Below, piece after piece: positions 45,993 through 55,262 of a stretch of 64,000 bases of DNA; the first letter of the stretch is position 1, and each line of letters begins with the position of its first letter. Both the position numbers and the translations under genes were made by a program. Source of the DNA: Burkholderia sp. Ac-20365 (lineage in GTDB: Bacteria > Pseudomonadota > Gammaproteobacteria > Burkholderiales > Burkholderiaceae); NCBI RefSeq assembly GCF_017104715.1, contig NZ_JAAGPI010000007.1, positions 248,001 through 312,000 on the forward strand. The letters run 5' to 3'. Below the pieces are notes generated by a model. The model worked only from the letters and a program-made list of their open reading frames with translations, was not told where the DNA came from and made no database searches.

Positions 45993-46039
45993 GTTCAGGT
46001 CCGAAGCGCGGGAAAACCCGTTGTTGACGATTGAATATA

Positions 46040-46051
46040 CTTGTATGGTAG
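46040..46051. promoter_or_regulatory. Candidate GntR operator (CTTGTATGGTAG)
   Basis: A 12-base element in the divergent promoter between the oxidoreductase and manD. It matches CTAGTATGGTAG at 51113-51124 at 11 of 12 bases. The second copy has the symmetrical form CTAnnATnnTAG, typical of FCD-type GntR sites in layout. Confidence 0.55.
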
Positions 46052-46087
46052 CATCCGTTCAATCGAATGTGACTCAAGGAAATCCCC

Positions 46088-47296
46088 ATGAAAATCGTCC
46101 GCGCCGATGTGATCGTCACCTGTCCCGGCCGCAACTTCGTCACGTTGAAAGTGGTGACGGACGAGGGCGTCCATGGCATTGGCGATGCCACACTGAATGG
46201 CCGCGAACTCGCGGTCGCGTCGTATCTGAAGGACCATGTGTGTCCGTTGCTGATCGGGCGCGATCCGGGGCGCATCGAGGATATCTGGCAATTTCTCTAC
46301 AAAGGCGCGTACTGGCGGCGTGGGCCGGTCACGATGACCGCCATCGCCGCCGTCGACATGGCGCTGTGGGACATTCTCGGCAAAGTGGCGAACCTGCCGC
46401 TGTACCGCCTGCTGGGCGGCGCATCGCGTGAGGGCGTGATGGTCTACGGTCACGCGACAGGGCGCGATATTTCCGAAGCGCTTGACCGCTACGAAGAACA
46501 TATCGAAGCCGGCTACAAGGCTATTCGAATCCAGTGCGGCGTGCCGAACATGCGCTCCGTCTATGGTGTATCGAAAGGCTCCGGTATGTATGAGCCGGCC
46601 ACCAAAGGTGCGATCGAGGAACAAAGCTGGTCGTCGGAGAAGTATCTCGACTTCGTGCCGAAGCTTTTCGAAGCCGTGCGCGACAAGTTCGGTTTCGATA
46701 CTCACCTGCTGCACGACGTGCATCACCGTCTGACGCCGATCGAAGCCGCACGCCTGGGCAAATCCATCGAACCGTATCGGCTCTTCTGGATGGAAGACCC
46801 GACGCCCGCCGAAAACCAGGCGGGCTTCCGCCTGATCCGCGAGCACACGGTTACGCCGATTGCGGTCGGCGAAGTGTTCAACAGCATCTGGGACTGCAAG
46901 CAGCTGATCGAAGAGCAGTTGATCGACTACATCCGCGCGACGTTGACGCACGCGGGCGGCATTACGCATCTGAAGCGCATCGCCGATTTCGCTTCGCTAT
47001 ATCAGGTGCGCACGGGCTGTCACGGGCCGTCGGATCTGTCGCCCGTCTGCATGGGCGCGGCGCTGCATTTCGACCTGTGGGTGCCCAACTTCGGCGTGCA
47101 GGAATACATGGGTTTCCCGAAGGAAGCACTCGACGTGTTCCCGCACGCGTGGACGTTCGATCGCGGCATGATGCATCCGGGCGAGGCGCCCGGACATGGC
47201 GTCGATATCGATGAAGAAGCGGCCGCGCGCTATCCGTACGATCCGGCGTATTTGCCTGTCGCGCGGCTCGAAGACGGCACGTTGTGGAACTGGTAA
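46088..47296 (+). CDS. manD: D-mannonate dehydratase, enolase superfamily (ManD/RspA)
   Basis: A 402-residue enzyme that would dehydrate D-mannonate to 2-keto-3-deoxygluconate. Enolase-superfamily metal ligands fall at Asp210 (LLHDVHH), Glu236 (WMEDP) and Glu262 (VGEVF); His212 is in the same strand. The HGPSDLSPV loop has Pro314. As I recall, Pro at this position marks the high-activity D-mannonate subgroup while Ala marks low-activity members; this should be verified. The C-terminus [10 protein letters not shown] is diagnostic of the subgroup. First gene of an operon with two transporters and a dehydrogenase. Confidence 0.93.
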   Translation: MKIVRADVIVTCPGRNFVTLKVVTDEGVHGIGDATLNGRELAVASYLKDHVCPLLIGRDPGRIEDIWQFLYKGAYWRRGPVTMTAIAAVDMALWDILGKVANLPLYRLLGGASREGVMVYGHATGRDISEALDRYEEHIEAGYKAIRIQCGVPNMRSVYGVSKGSGMYEPATKGAIEEQSWSSEKYLDFVPKLFEAVRDKFGFDTHLLHDVHHRLTPIEAARLGKSIEPYRLFWMEDPTPAENQAGFRLIREHTVTPIAVGEVFNSIWDCKQLIEEQLIDYIRATLTHAGGITHLKRIADFASLYQVRTGCHGPSDLSPVCMGAALHFDLWVPNFGVQEYMGFPKEALDVFPHAWTFDRGMMHPGEAPGHGVDIDEEAAARYPYDPAYLPVARLEDGTLWNW

Positions 47297-47334
47297 GCCC
47301 GAGCGACAGATAGAACGATAGCCAGGAGACAGGC

Positions 47335-48705
47335 ATGGCAGACAGACAAACCAGTGCGATGTTGCGGCGCGTAGCCGCTGCATCGACGATCGGCACCGCC
47401 GCCGAATACTACGATTTCTTCGTGTACGGCACAGCCGCCGTGCTCGTGTTCGGCGCGAAATTCTTTCCGTCGAGCGATCCGCTGATCGGCACGCTCGCGG
47501 CATTCGCAACGTACGCGGTGGGCTTCGTCGCAAGGCCACTCGGCGGCATTGTGTTCGGGCATTTCGGCGATCGTATTGGGCGCAAGAAGGCGCTGATCGT
47601 CACGATCCTGATAGTTGGCCTTGGGACGTTTGCGATCGGCCTGCTGCCCGATTATTCGCAGATCGGCATCTGGGCGCCTGCTTCGCTGATCCTGATTCGC
47701 GTGCTGCAAGGTTTTGGCGTTGGCGGCGAACAGGCGGGCGCAGTATTGCTGACGGCGGAATATGCACCGCCTCGCGAACGCGGCTTCTTTGCGAGTCTCG
47801 TGCAACTCGGCGCGCCGGCGGGCTTTCTGATTCCGTCGGGTCTCTTCGCGTTGCTGAGCGCAACGCTCACGCATGAACAACTGATGGACTGGGGCTGGCG
47901 TCTGCCGTTTCTGGGCAGCATCGTGCTGGTTGTGGTCGGCCTGTATATCCGGCTGCGCACGGAAGAGTCGCCGATTTTCGCCAGCATCCGCGAGACCAAG
48001 GCAGTCGAATCGCGGCCTGTTGTCGAGGTGGTCAGGCAGTTTGGATCGACCATCGTGAAAGGCGTCGGTGCAAAACTGATCGAGGCATGCACCTTCGCGA
48101 TGTACACGATGATCGTGCTCGCCTACGGACGTGCGCACGGAATCAGCGAAAGCCTGCTGCTGCAAACGATCATCGTTGCCGTCGTGCTCGAATTGATCGC
48201 GATTCCGCTGGCAGGTGCATTGTCCGATCGCATTGGACGTCGCACGACTTTCATCGCGGGTGCGGTGCTGCAGGTATTGCTCGTCGTGCCGCTGTTTCAT
48301 GCAGTCGATAGCGGCAACCGCCTGGCAATCCAGGCGGCGATGATTCTCGCGATCTCGGTCGGTCACAGCCTGTGTTACGCGCCTCAGGCGTCGCTGTTCC
48401 CCGAACTGTTCCCCGCACGCGTTCGATGCAGCGGCATTGCATTGATCTGGCAGATTGGATCGCTGATCGGCAGCGGCGTACTGGGACTCGTCGCGGTGAA
48501 ACTGATTCAGGCGACGCACGGCGATTCGATCGGCCTCGTTATTTACGTGGCGTTGCTCGGCGTTATCTCCGCTATCTGCATTTTCCTTCTGCCCGAAACC
48601 GCTCCCGCGCGACGCGGCGCGGACCTGCACGATTGGGGCGCGCCGCAACGCGAACCGGCCGTGCACGAAACACACGCTTCAGCCGCCTTTGCTGCGCGCC
48701 ACTGA
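47335..48705 (+). CDS. MFS transporter, metabolite:H+ symporter type
   Basis: A 456-residue transporter with CAGGAG upstream. MHS-subfamily features: AASTIGTAAEYYDFFVYG, VFGHFGDRIGRKKALIVTI, GFGVGGEQAGAVLLTAEYAP and FPELFPARVRCSG. These proton symporters import organic acids such as citrate, proline-betaine, shikimate or sugar acids. In this operon it probably imports a hexonate. A second, unrelated MFS carrier lies two genes downstream. Confidence 0.9.
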   Translation: MADRQTSAMLRRVAAASTIGTAAEYYDFFVYGTAAVLVFGAKFFPSSDPLIGTLAAFATYAVGFVARPLGGIVFGHFGDRIGRKKALIVTILIVGLGTFAIGLLPDYSQIGIWAPASLILIRVLQGFGVGGEQAGAVLLTAEYAPPRERGFFASLVQLGAPAGFLIPSGLFALLSATLTHEQLMDWGWRLPFLGSIVLVVVGLYIRLRTEESPIFASIRETKAVESRPVVEVVRQFGSTIVKGVGAKLIEACTFAMYTMIVLAYGRAHGISESLLLQTIIVAVVLELIAIPLAGALSDRIGRRTTFIAGAVLQVLLVVPLFHAVDSGNRLAIQAAMILAISVGHSLCYAPQASLFPELFPARVRCSGIALIWQIGSLIGSGVLGLVAVKLIQATHGDSIGLVIYVALLGVISAICIFLLPETAPARRGADLHDWGAPQREPAVHETHASAAFAARH

Positions 48706-48730
48706 GTACGCTTGATACAGGACCACCACC

Positions 48731-49768
48731 ATGTTTGCAGCCGTTCTCCACGAACCAAAGAAGCTCCTCATCGACGAACTCGATGCGCCTCAACCGCAAG
48801 CCGGTCAGGTGCAGATTCGCGTGCGCGCGGGTGGTATCTGCGGGTCGGATCTCTCGTACTACTTCAAGGGCAAGAGCGGCGACTTCGCGGTGCGCGAGCC
48901 GTTCGTACTGGGTCACGAAGTGGCGGGCGAAGTCGCGGCGCTCGGCGAAGGCGTGAGCGGTCTCCGCGTTGGACAGCGTGTCGCGGTGAACCCCGGCCTC
49001 AACTGCGGCACCTGCAGATACTGCATCAAAGGCATGCCGAATCACTGCCTGAACATGCGCTTCATGGGCAGCGCGTCGACGTTTCCGCACATGCAGGGCA
49101 TGTTCCGCCAGTTCATCGCGGTGAGCGCGCATCAGTGCGTGCCTGTGCCCGATGCACTCGACTTCGCGCAGGCATCGATGGCCGAGCCGCTCGCGGTCGC
49201 GCTGCATGCACTGCGTCTCGCCGGTCCGCTCGTCGGCGCGAAGGTGTTGCTGGTGGGTTGTGGACCGATCGGTTGCATTCTGCTCGCGGTGGCGAAGCGC
49301 GCGGGTGCGCATCGAATCGTTGCACTCGATCTCGCAGAGAAAGCCTTGCAGATGGCGACGGCACTCGGCGCCGACGAAACCGTACTCGCCACTGATACCG
49401 CACGCATCGATCAATGGGCGCAGCAGCGCGGCACCTTCGACGTAGTGCTGGAAGCATCGGGCAGTACAGCGGGCCTCGACACTGCACTGCGCGCCGCGCG
49501 CGCGGGCGGCACGGTCATCCAGGTCGGCAATCTGCCGGCGGGCCAGTCGCCTGTGGCAGCGAATCTCGTGATGTCGAAAGAGCTTCGCTATCAGGGTTCG
49601 TTTCGCTTCACCGACGAATACGCCGTGGCCGCCGAAGAACTCGGCGCGCACAAGATCGATCTGCGTCCGCTGATGACGCACGCGTTCCCGCTCGAAGAAG
49701 CCAACCATGCTTTCGAAGTCGCGCATGACCGCGCGCAATCGATGAAGGTTCATCTGCACTTCGACTGA
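48731..49768 (+). CDS. Zinc-dependent dehydrogenase (RspB / L-idonate 5-dehydrogenase-like)
   Basis: A 345-residue medium-chain dehydrogenase. Catalytic zinc: Cys in GGICGSDL, LGHEVAGEV. Structural zinc cysteines: NCGTCRYCIKGMPNHC. Rossmann: VLLVGCGPIGCILLAVAKRAGA with Asp in LDLAEKA, predicting NAD+. Best fit is L-idonate 5-dehydrogenase or the RspB-type L-gulonate 5-dehydrogenase. Next to ManD and a fructuronate reductase-like gene, the gulonate role (L-gulonate to D-fructuronate) is favoured. Not proven by sequence alone. Confidence 0.88.
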   Translation: MFAAVLHEPKKLLIDELDAPQPQAGQVQIRVRAGGICGSDLSYYFKGKSGDFAVREPFVLGHEVAGEVAALGEGVSGLRVGQRVAVNPGLNCGTCRYCIKGMPNHCLNMRFMGSASTFPHMQGMFRQFIAVSAHQCVPVPDALDFAQASMAEPLAVALHALRLAGPLVGAKVLLVGCGPIGCILLAVAKRAGAHRIVALDLAEKALQMATALGADETVLATDTARIDQWAQQRGTFDVVLEASGSTAGLDTALRAARAGGTVIQVGNLPAGQSPVAANLVMSKELRYQGSFRFTDEYAVAAEELGAHKIDLRPLMTHAFPLEEANHAFEVAHDRAQSMKVHLHFD

Positions 49769-49825
49769 CTTTTCCACATGAACCGCCCGGGCAGACAAAG
49801 AGGCGGAACACTGGAGACACACACC

Positions 49826-51124
49826 ATGATCAAGAGCCAGCGATGGTTCGTCGTCGGCCTGCTGTTTCTCGCGGGCGTCATCAATTACCTCGACCGAGCG
49901 GCGCTTTCGATTGCCGCGCCGCTGATCCAGAAAGACCTGAACTTCTCGCATGCCGAGATGGGCATCGTGTTCAGCAGTTTCTTCATCGGCTATGCGCTGT
50001 TCAATTTCATCGGCGGCGTGGCCTCCGACAAATTCGGCGCGAAGAAAGTGTTCGGCGGCGCGATGGGCATCTGGTCGATCTTCTGCGGCGCTACGGCGCT
50101 TGCGAGCGGAATCGTTTCGCTGATCGTGCTGCGCGTGCTGTTCGGCATGGGCGAGGGCCCGTTCAGTTCGTCGAACAGCAAGATGGTGAACAACTGGTTT
50201 CCGCGCCGCGAAGTGGCGAGCGCGATCGGTGTCATCAGTTCGGGTACGCCGCTGGGCGGCGCGCTTGCGGGGCCTGTGGTCGGCTACATGGCGATCCAGT
50301 TCGGCTGGCGCTGGGCCTTCGTCGCGATCATGGTGTTCGGCCTCGCGTGGCTCGTGCTCTGGTCGATGACGACGACCGAGCATCCGCAGCAGAACCGGCG
50401 CGTGACGCCGGCCGAACTCGATCTGATCGTCGCGGGCCAGCAGCAGGCTTCGTCGATGGAACATGCGCCTGACGGCAAGAAAACAGGACTCGGTTTCTAC
50501 CTGAAGCAACCGATCATTCTGGCCACCGCACTCGCGTTCTTCTCGTACAACTACGTGCTGTTCTTTTTCCTGTCGTGGTTCCCGACTTACCTGACGGAAG
50601 CTCATCACATGTCGTTGCACGACATGAGCATCGCGACGGTGATTCCGTGGGTGCTCGGCAGTATCGGGCTGGCGGCGGGCGGCTTCATCACCGACTTCAT
50701 CCTGCGCCTGACCGGCAAACCGTTGTTGTCGCGCCGGATCGTGCTGTCGGTGTGTCTCGGCGCGGCGGCTGTGTGCGTCGGTTTTGCCGGACGCGTGCAG
50801 AGCATGCAGGGCGCGGTGGCGCTGATGTCGGTGTCGATCTTCTTCCTGTATGTCACGGGCTCCGTCTACTGGGCCGTGATTCAGGACACGGTGCGCCGCG
50901 AGAACGTCGGCGGTGTCGGCGGCTTCGTGCATCTGCTGGCCAATCTCGCAGGCGTGATCGGACCGGCCGTCACCGGCTTCATCGTGCAGGCGACGCACGG
51001 TGCGTACGGCAGTGCGTTTGTGCTGGCAGGGGCGATTGCCGTGATCGGCGCGCTGTGTGCGCTTGTTTTCATCCGCGAACCCAGATCGCAAAATGAGCCG
51101 GCAGAGCGTAAACTAGTATGGTAG
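49826..51124 (+). CDS. MFS transporter, anion:cation symporter type (sugar-acid uptake)
   Basis: A 432-residue transporter. ATG 49826 follows CTGGAG; an upstream in-frame ATG at 49778 adds polar residues. ACS-subfamily features: INYLDRAALSIAAPLIQKDL, ALFNFIGGVASDKFGAKKV and GEGPFSSSNSKMVNNWFPRR. This branch contains D-galactonate, glucarate and hexuronate carriers. The stop codon lies inside the candidate GntR operator of the next gene. Confidence 0.9.
   Translation: MIKSQRWFVVGLLFLAGVINYLDRAALSIAAPLIQKDLNFSHAEMGIVFSSFFIGYALFNFIGGVASDKFGAKKVFGGAMGIWSIFCGATALASGIVSLIVLRVLFGMGEGPFSSSNSKMVNNWFPRREVASAIGVISSGTPLGGALAGPVVGYMAIQFGWRWAFVAIMVFGLAWLVLWSMTTTEHPQQNRRVTPAELDLIVAGQQQASSMEHAPDGKKTGLGFYLKQPIILATALAFFSYNYVLFFFLSWFPTYLTEAHHMSLHDMSIATVIPWVLGSIGLAAGGFITDFILRLTGKPLLSRRIVLSVCLGAAAVCVGFAGRVQSMQGAVALMSVSIFFLYVTGSVYWAVIQDTVRRENVGGVGGFVHLLANLAGVIGPAVTGFIVQATHGAYGSAFVLAGAIAVIGALCALVFIREPRSQNEPAERKLVW
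51113..51124. promoter_or_regulatory. Candidate GntR operator overlapping the MFS stop codon (CTAGTATGGTAG)
   Basis: The 12-base element includes the TAG stop of the preceding transporter and lies 30 bases before the gntR start. It matches the site in the manD promoter, suggesting negative autoregulation. Confidence 0.55.
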
Positions 51125-51154
51125 TTTCGCCACATTAGTCTTCGATTACCCGGT

Positions 51155-52000
51155 ATGGATACGAAAATTGCAAGCCCGAATGCCGCATCGCGGCGTGGAA
51201 AGAAAACCGCTGCGCTGACGGTTGCGCCCGTCGCGAGCGAGGCACGCGTGGTTTCCGACGGCGAGTCGAAGACACCGCTGCGCGGCGCGCTAAAGGGTTT
51301 GTCGGTCGAATCGCACGAGCCGATTGGCAAGCAGATTTTTCGCTCGCTGCGCGAGGCGATCTTTACCGGTCTGCTTGCACCCGGCACACCGCTTTCGGAG
51401 AAAGAGGTGTCGGAGATGTTTCAGGTGTCGCGGCAGCCCGTGCGCGAAGCGTTCATCAAGCTCGTCGAAGCCGGCGTGCTTCAGGTGTTGCCGCAGCGTG
51501 GGACATTCGTGAAGCGGATTTCCCCGCGCAAGGTGCGCGAAGGGCGCTTCATTCGCGAGGCAATCGAGGCCGCTGTCGTGCGCAAGGCGGCTGACGCCAT
51601 CACCGATGCACAGCTTGCCGACCTTGCCGCGAATCTGCGCGAACAGAAGGCGGCGGCGAAGCTGAACGACACCGCCGCGTTCCTCGCCTGCGACGAGCAG
51701 TTTCACTTCCTGATCGCGCAATCCATCGATTGCGTGGCGGCCTGGGAGACGATTCAGGACATCAAGGCGCAGATGGATCGCGTGCGCTATCTGAGCCTGC
51801 ATGAAGTGTCGCCGCTCGACTTGCTGATCAAGCAGCACGCGCTGATCGTGAGCGGGCTGAAGGCACACGACCCTGACGCCGCGGAAAACGCGATGCGTGC
51901 GCATTTGCGGGAGATTCTGGTGTCGCTTGGGCCTGTGGCGCAGCTCAATCCCGACTGGTTCGAACCGGATGAGCCTGAAGCCGTGAAGCTGATGCTTTAG
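51155..52000 (+). CDS. GntR/FadR (FCD) family regulator
   Basis: A 281-residue regulator. About 45 variable basic residues precede the winged helix (IGKQIFRSLREAIFTGLLAPG, LSEKEVSEMFQVSRQPVREAFIKL, LPQRGTFVKRI). The FCD ligand-binding domain shows the metal-binding pattern Asp-x3-His (ACDEQFHFLIA), HALIVSGLKAHDPDAAE and the C-terminal MRAHLREIL. FCD proteins bind carboxylates such as sugar acids through a divalent metal. Last gene of the hexonate locus, so it probably controls it in response to a hexonate or keto-deoxy sugar acid. Confidence 0.92.
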   Translation: MDTKIASPNAASRRGKKTAALTVAPVASEARVVSDGESKTPLRGALKGLSVESHEPIGKQIFRSLREAIFTGLLAPGTPLSEKEVSEMFQVSRQPVREAFIKLVEAGVLQVLPQRGTFVKRISPRKVREGRFIREAIEAAVVRKAADAITDAQLADLAANLREQKAAAKLNDTAAFLACDEQFHFLIAQSIDCVAAWETIQDIKAQMDRVRYLSLHEVSPLDLLIKQHALIVSGLKAHDPDAAENAMRAHLREILVSLGPVAQLNPDWFEPDEPEAVKLML

Positions 52001-52037
52001 CGGGTCAAAAGCAGGCGCCTGACTTTCCTCGTCGCTA

Positions 52038-52295
52038 TTAGCCAAACAGATCGTCGACGATCGTGCGCGCGGCGCTGTAACCGCCTGTCAGCGCATCCTT
52101 CTCGCTGGCAAACGGCCGCCCGCTGAACTCGTCCAGCCTGAGTGGCGAGAAGCGGGGCAACGACGTCTGCGCGTCGCAAATCCGGACCACGGCGACATAG
52201 CCTCGGGCGCTCGCGGACGCGCGAGGGCGCGGGCGAAAAGCGGACTCGATCGCTACCTGCAGCGTGAAGCCGTTGTATTCATACGTATGTGTCAT
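52038..52295 (-). CDS. Small conserved hypothetical protein
   Basis: An 85-residue soluble protein from ATG 52295; the longer frame to 52628 reads antisense through the Nudix gene. The sequence begins MTHTYEYNGFTLQV and contains GYVAVVRICDA and a C-terminal ALTGGYSAARTIVDDLF. I recognise no family with confidence; small proteins of this look are common in Burkholderiaceae. It is convergent with gntR and divergent from the Nudix gene. Confidence 0.65.
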   Translation of the reverse strand: MTHTYEYNGFTLQVAIESAFRPRPRASASARGYVAVVRICDAQTSLPRFSPLRLDEFSGRPFASEKDALTGGYSAARTIVDDLFG

Positions 52296-52470
52296 CGCAA
52301 ATCTCTCTGACCGGGCCGAAAGGCGGCGGAATGCAAGCGTCCGGCGAAAGCGTAATTGTGACACTTTTATGACATGTGGTTCAATAGGATGCTCAGACGT
52401 CCGGCGACTCAGGCGAACGGGCACCGTTGACCACTTGTTATTTGAGCCCGTTCGACCGGGCTGGGAGCGT

Positions 52471-52878
52471 ATGAAAGACAGGGCGACCGTATTGTGCATC
52501 AGGGATGACAGGATTCTGCTCGTCGCCAGAGCGCGCTCGCGATGGGCGTTGCCGGGCGGCAGGATCAAGCGCACAGAGTCGTCCATCGACGCGGCACGGC
52601 GCGAACTGGTAGAGGAAACGGGCGTCATCGCCTTGCAGATCGATTACTGCTTCCACTTCCAGGGGTTCAGCACGCTGCATCACGTGTTCGTCGCCGGGAT
52701 ACCGGCCGATGTGACACCCGAGCCGCGCAATGAGATTGCACGTTGCCGCTGGTTTGCGCCGACCAAGATTGCGACGCTCTCTGCCAGTGTCCCGACACGT
52801 GGCATCGTCGAACTGTTCACGCGGGCGGCGACGATGCCAGACGGTGTGCTGCAACTCAGCGAGCGGGTTTCGGGCTGA
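52471..52878 (+). CDS. Nudix hydrolase
   Basis: A 135-residue enzyme from ATG 52471 with GGGAG upstream; the earlier frame start at 52264 is not supported. The Nudix box is complete: GGRIKRTESSIDAARRELVE followed by ETGV, giving the GX5EX7REUXEEXGU pattern with the metal-binding Glu residues. Nudix enzymes hydrolyse nucleoside diphosphates linked to another moiety. The core length fits small MutT-like housecleaning enzymes; the substrate is not evident. Confidence 0.9.
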   Translation: MKDRATVLCIRDDRILLVARARSRWALPGGRIKRTESSIDAARRELVEETGVIALQIDYCFHFQGFSTLHHVFVAGIPADVTPEPRNEIARCRWFAPTKIATLSASVPTRGIVELFTRAATMPDGVLQLSERVSG

Positions 52879-52940
52879 CGGCTATTGCATGCCCAATCGA
52901 GCCACGGCCCGCTGCATAGAAACCGGCCTGATGGAATCCG

Positions 52941-54614
52941 CTACATGTTCGGATAGTTCGGACCGCCACCGCCCTCGGGCGTCACCCACACGATGTTCTG
53001 CGTCGGATCCTTGATGTCGCAGGTCTTGCAGTGGACGCAGTTTTGCGCGTTGATCTGCAAGCGGTCTTCGTCTGCGTCGGTCTTGATGAACTCGTAGACG
53101 CCTGCCGGGCAAAAACGCGCTTCAGGACCGGCGTACGTTTGCAGGTTCACCTTCACGGGCACAGTCGGATCTTTCAGTGTGAGGTGTGCCGGTTGGTTGT
53201 CTTCGTGATTCGTGTTCGAGATGAACACCGATGAGAGGCGGTCAAACGTCAGCTTGCCATCGGGCTTCGGATACTCGATCGGCTTGCACTGCGACGCGGG
53301 CTTCAGCATCTGGTGATCCCAGTGCTGGTGATGCAGCGTCCACGGCACATTGCCGCCCATCAGCTTCTGTTCGATGCCGACCATCAGCGTGCCGAGATAG
53401 AGGCCCTTGCTCATCCACTGTTTGAAATTGCGCGCGCGGTAAAGCTCGGTGTGCAGCCACGAAGTCTTGAACGACTCGGGGTACGCGGTCAGTTCATCGC
53501 TGTTACGACCAGCCTGCACGGCGTCGAATGCGGCATCGGCGGCGAGCATGCCCGTCTTGATCGCGGCGTGCGAACCCTTGATCCGCGAGGCGTTCAGGAA
53601 GCCCGCATCGTCGCCGACCAGTGCGCCGCCCGGGAAAACGAGCTTCGGCAGCGACATCAGGCCACCTGCCGTGATCGCGCGCGCGCCGTACGACACGCGC
53701 TTGCCGCCTTCGAGGAACTTGCGGATTTCCGGATGCGTCTTGTAGCGCTGGAACTCTTCGAACGGCGACAGATACGGATTCGAGTAGCCCAGACCGACCA
53801 CAAAACCGACCATCACCTGATTGTTGTCGATGTGATACAGAAACGAGCCGCCGTACGTTTGCGAATCGAGCGGCCAGCCAGCCGTGTGGATCACGAGACC
53901 GGGCTTGTGCTTCGACGGATCGATTTCCCACAGTTCCTTGATGCCGATGCCGTAGACCTGCGGATCGGCGCCGTCGCGCAGCTTGAACGTGTCCGACAGC
54001 TGGCGGCCCAGGTGACCGCGCGCGCCTTCGCAGAACAGCGTGTACTTGGCATGCAGTTCCATGCCGAGCTGGAAGTTTTCGGTCGGCTCGCCGTCCTTGC
54101 CGATGCCAAGATTGCCCGTCGCGACGCCCTTGACCGAGCCGTCGTCGTTGTAGAGCACTTCAGCCGCCGCAAAACCCGGAAAAATCTCGACGCCCAGCGC
54201 TTCGGCCTGCTGACCCAGCCACCGCGTCACATTCGCCAGCGAGATCACATAGTTGCCGTGATTCTTGAAGTTATCCGGCAGCGCCCAGTTCGGCACGGTC
54301 TTCGCGCCTGTTTGCGACAGGAACAAAAAGCGATCCTCGGTCACTTCGACGTTTAACGGCGCCGCCTTCGACTTCCAGTCAGGAATCAGCTCGTTAAGCG
54401 CACGCGGGTCCATCACCGCGCCCGACAGAATATGCGCGCCTATTTCAGAACCCTTTTCAAGGACACAAACGCCGATCTCGGCACCACTGTCCGCAGCACG
54501 CTGCTTAAGTCTGATCGCCGCAGCCAGTCCAGCCGGCCCGCCGCCGACGATCACCACGTCATACTCCATCGACTCACGCGGCCCATATTGATCGACCCAC
54601 TTCGCATCCGTCAT
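52941..54614 (-). CDS. Electron-transfer flavoprotein:ubiquinone oxidoreductase
   Basis: A 557-residue inner-membrane-associated flavoprotein that passes electrons from reduced ETF to ubiquinone. The N-terminal FAD site is VVIVGGGPAGLAAAIRL with Glu in LEKGSEIG. The 4Fe-4S cluster cysteines are in RFCPAGVYEF and NCVHCKTCDIKDP near the C-terminus, followed by the family end VWVTPEGGGGPNYPNM. It is the last gene of a minus-strand cluster with HutD, EtfA, EtfB and a FAD oxidoreductase, giving that cluster a complete private route to the respiratory chain. Confidence 0.95.
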   Translation of the reverse strand: MTDAKWVDQYGPRESMEYDVVIVGGGPAGLAAAIRLKQRAADSGAEIGVCVLEKGSEIGAHILSGAVMDPRALNELIPDWKSKAAPLNVEVTEDRFLFLSQTGAKTVPNWALPDNFKNHGNYVISLANVTRWLGQQAEALGVEIFPGFAAAEVLYNDDGSVKGVATGNLGIGKDGEPTENFQLGMELHAKYTLFCEGARGHLGRQLSDTFKLRDGADPQVYGIGIKELWEIDPSKHKPGLVIHTAGWPLDSQTYGGSFLYHIDNNQVMVGFVVGLGYSNPYLSPFEEFQRYKTHPEIRKFLEGGKRVSYGARAITAGGLMSLPKLVFPGGALVGDDAGFLNASRIKGSHAAIKTGMLAADAAFDAVQAGRNSDELTAYPESFKTSWLHTELYRARNFKQWMSKGLYLGTLMVGIEQKLMGGNVPWTLHHQHWDHQMLKPASQCKPIEYPKPDGKLTFDRLSSVFISNTNHEDNQPAHLTLKDPTVPVKVNLQTYAGPEARFCPAGVYEFIKTDADEDRLQINAQNCVHCKTCDIKDPTQNIVWVTPEGGGGPNYPNM

Positions 54615-54617
54615 CGA

Positions 54618-55262
54618 TCAACGCTCCACGCCCGCAATCGCGATCGAAACCAGCCGGGCGCCCAGCCCGACCGCGTGCAGGTCGATCTCTTCACGCCGGC
54701 CTTCGAACCAGATGCCCGTCATCGGCTGCAGCGACACGCTGTTGAGCAGCGAGCTACCGATGCGCCATTCGCCCGCAACACAAAGCACGAGATGAGTCGA
54801 CGCCGGCGTGACACGCAACGAGTGTGTCGCGACGCTCACCGCAGCCTGATACGCGCCACGACGTGTCATCACGTTGAGCACGTTCACGGGCTGCACGGAC
54901 ATGCTGGCCCACATCAGCAGATCGCCGGAAAACTGCACCGGCTGACCAGGCCGCGCGACCGACGCGCCATCTTGTGAATGCAGGTCCACAGCGCCTTCAT
55001 CGAGCAACACGAGCGTGCGATCGAGCCCGGGAAACCGCGAAAACTTCGACGGTCCATTGAGCGTTGCGATACTGACGCGCCAGTCCACCGCGTGATCGTC
55101 GGCGGATTGCAGTGCGACGGTGCGGGTCGTGCCGCCGCCGTTCGCCCATGGCTCGGGCGCGAGCTTCGAGCAATCGAAGAAGTGAATCGACTGATGGGAA
55201 TTCAGCGCGGTGGTTCCATGACGCTGCACAGACACGCGTTCAGGCGACAGTGCGTCGATCAT
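54618..55262 (-). CDS. hutD: HutD/Ves family protein
   Basis: A 214-residue beta-rich protein (cupin-like HutD fold): [18 protein letters not shown] is the family signature, with [29 protein letters not shown] following. The start overlaps the etfA stop (ATG 55262; a GTG at 55265 is an alternative). HutD is associated with histidine utilisation, probably as a governor or ligand-binding accessory. There is no hutHUI here, so the role in this flavin-dependent cluster is unclear. Four bases from the ETF-QO gene. Confidence 0.85.
   Translation of the reverse strand: MIDALSPERVSVQRHGTTALNSHQSIHFFDCSKLAPEPWANGGGTTRTVALQSADDHAVDWRVSIATLNGPSKFSRFPGLDRTLVLLDEGAVDLHSQDGASVARPGQPVQFSGDLLMWASMSVQPVNVLNVMTRRGAYQAAVSVATHSLRVTPASTHLVLCVAGEWRIGSSLLNSVSLQPMTGIWFEGRREEIDLHAVGLGARLVSIAIAGVER

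Noticed and set aside
52009..52024. CAGGCGCCTG flanked by A- and T-rich bases as a bidirectional terminator
   Set aside because: The palindrome leaves almost no loop and the T-run is short; insufficient for a call.
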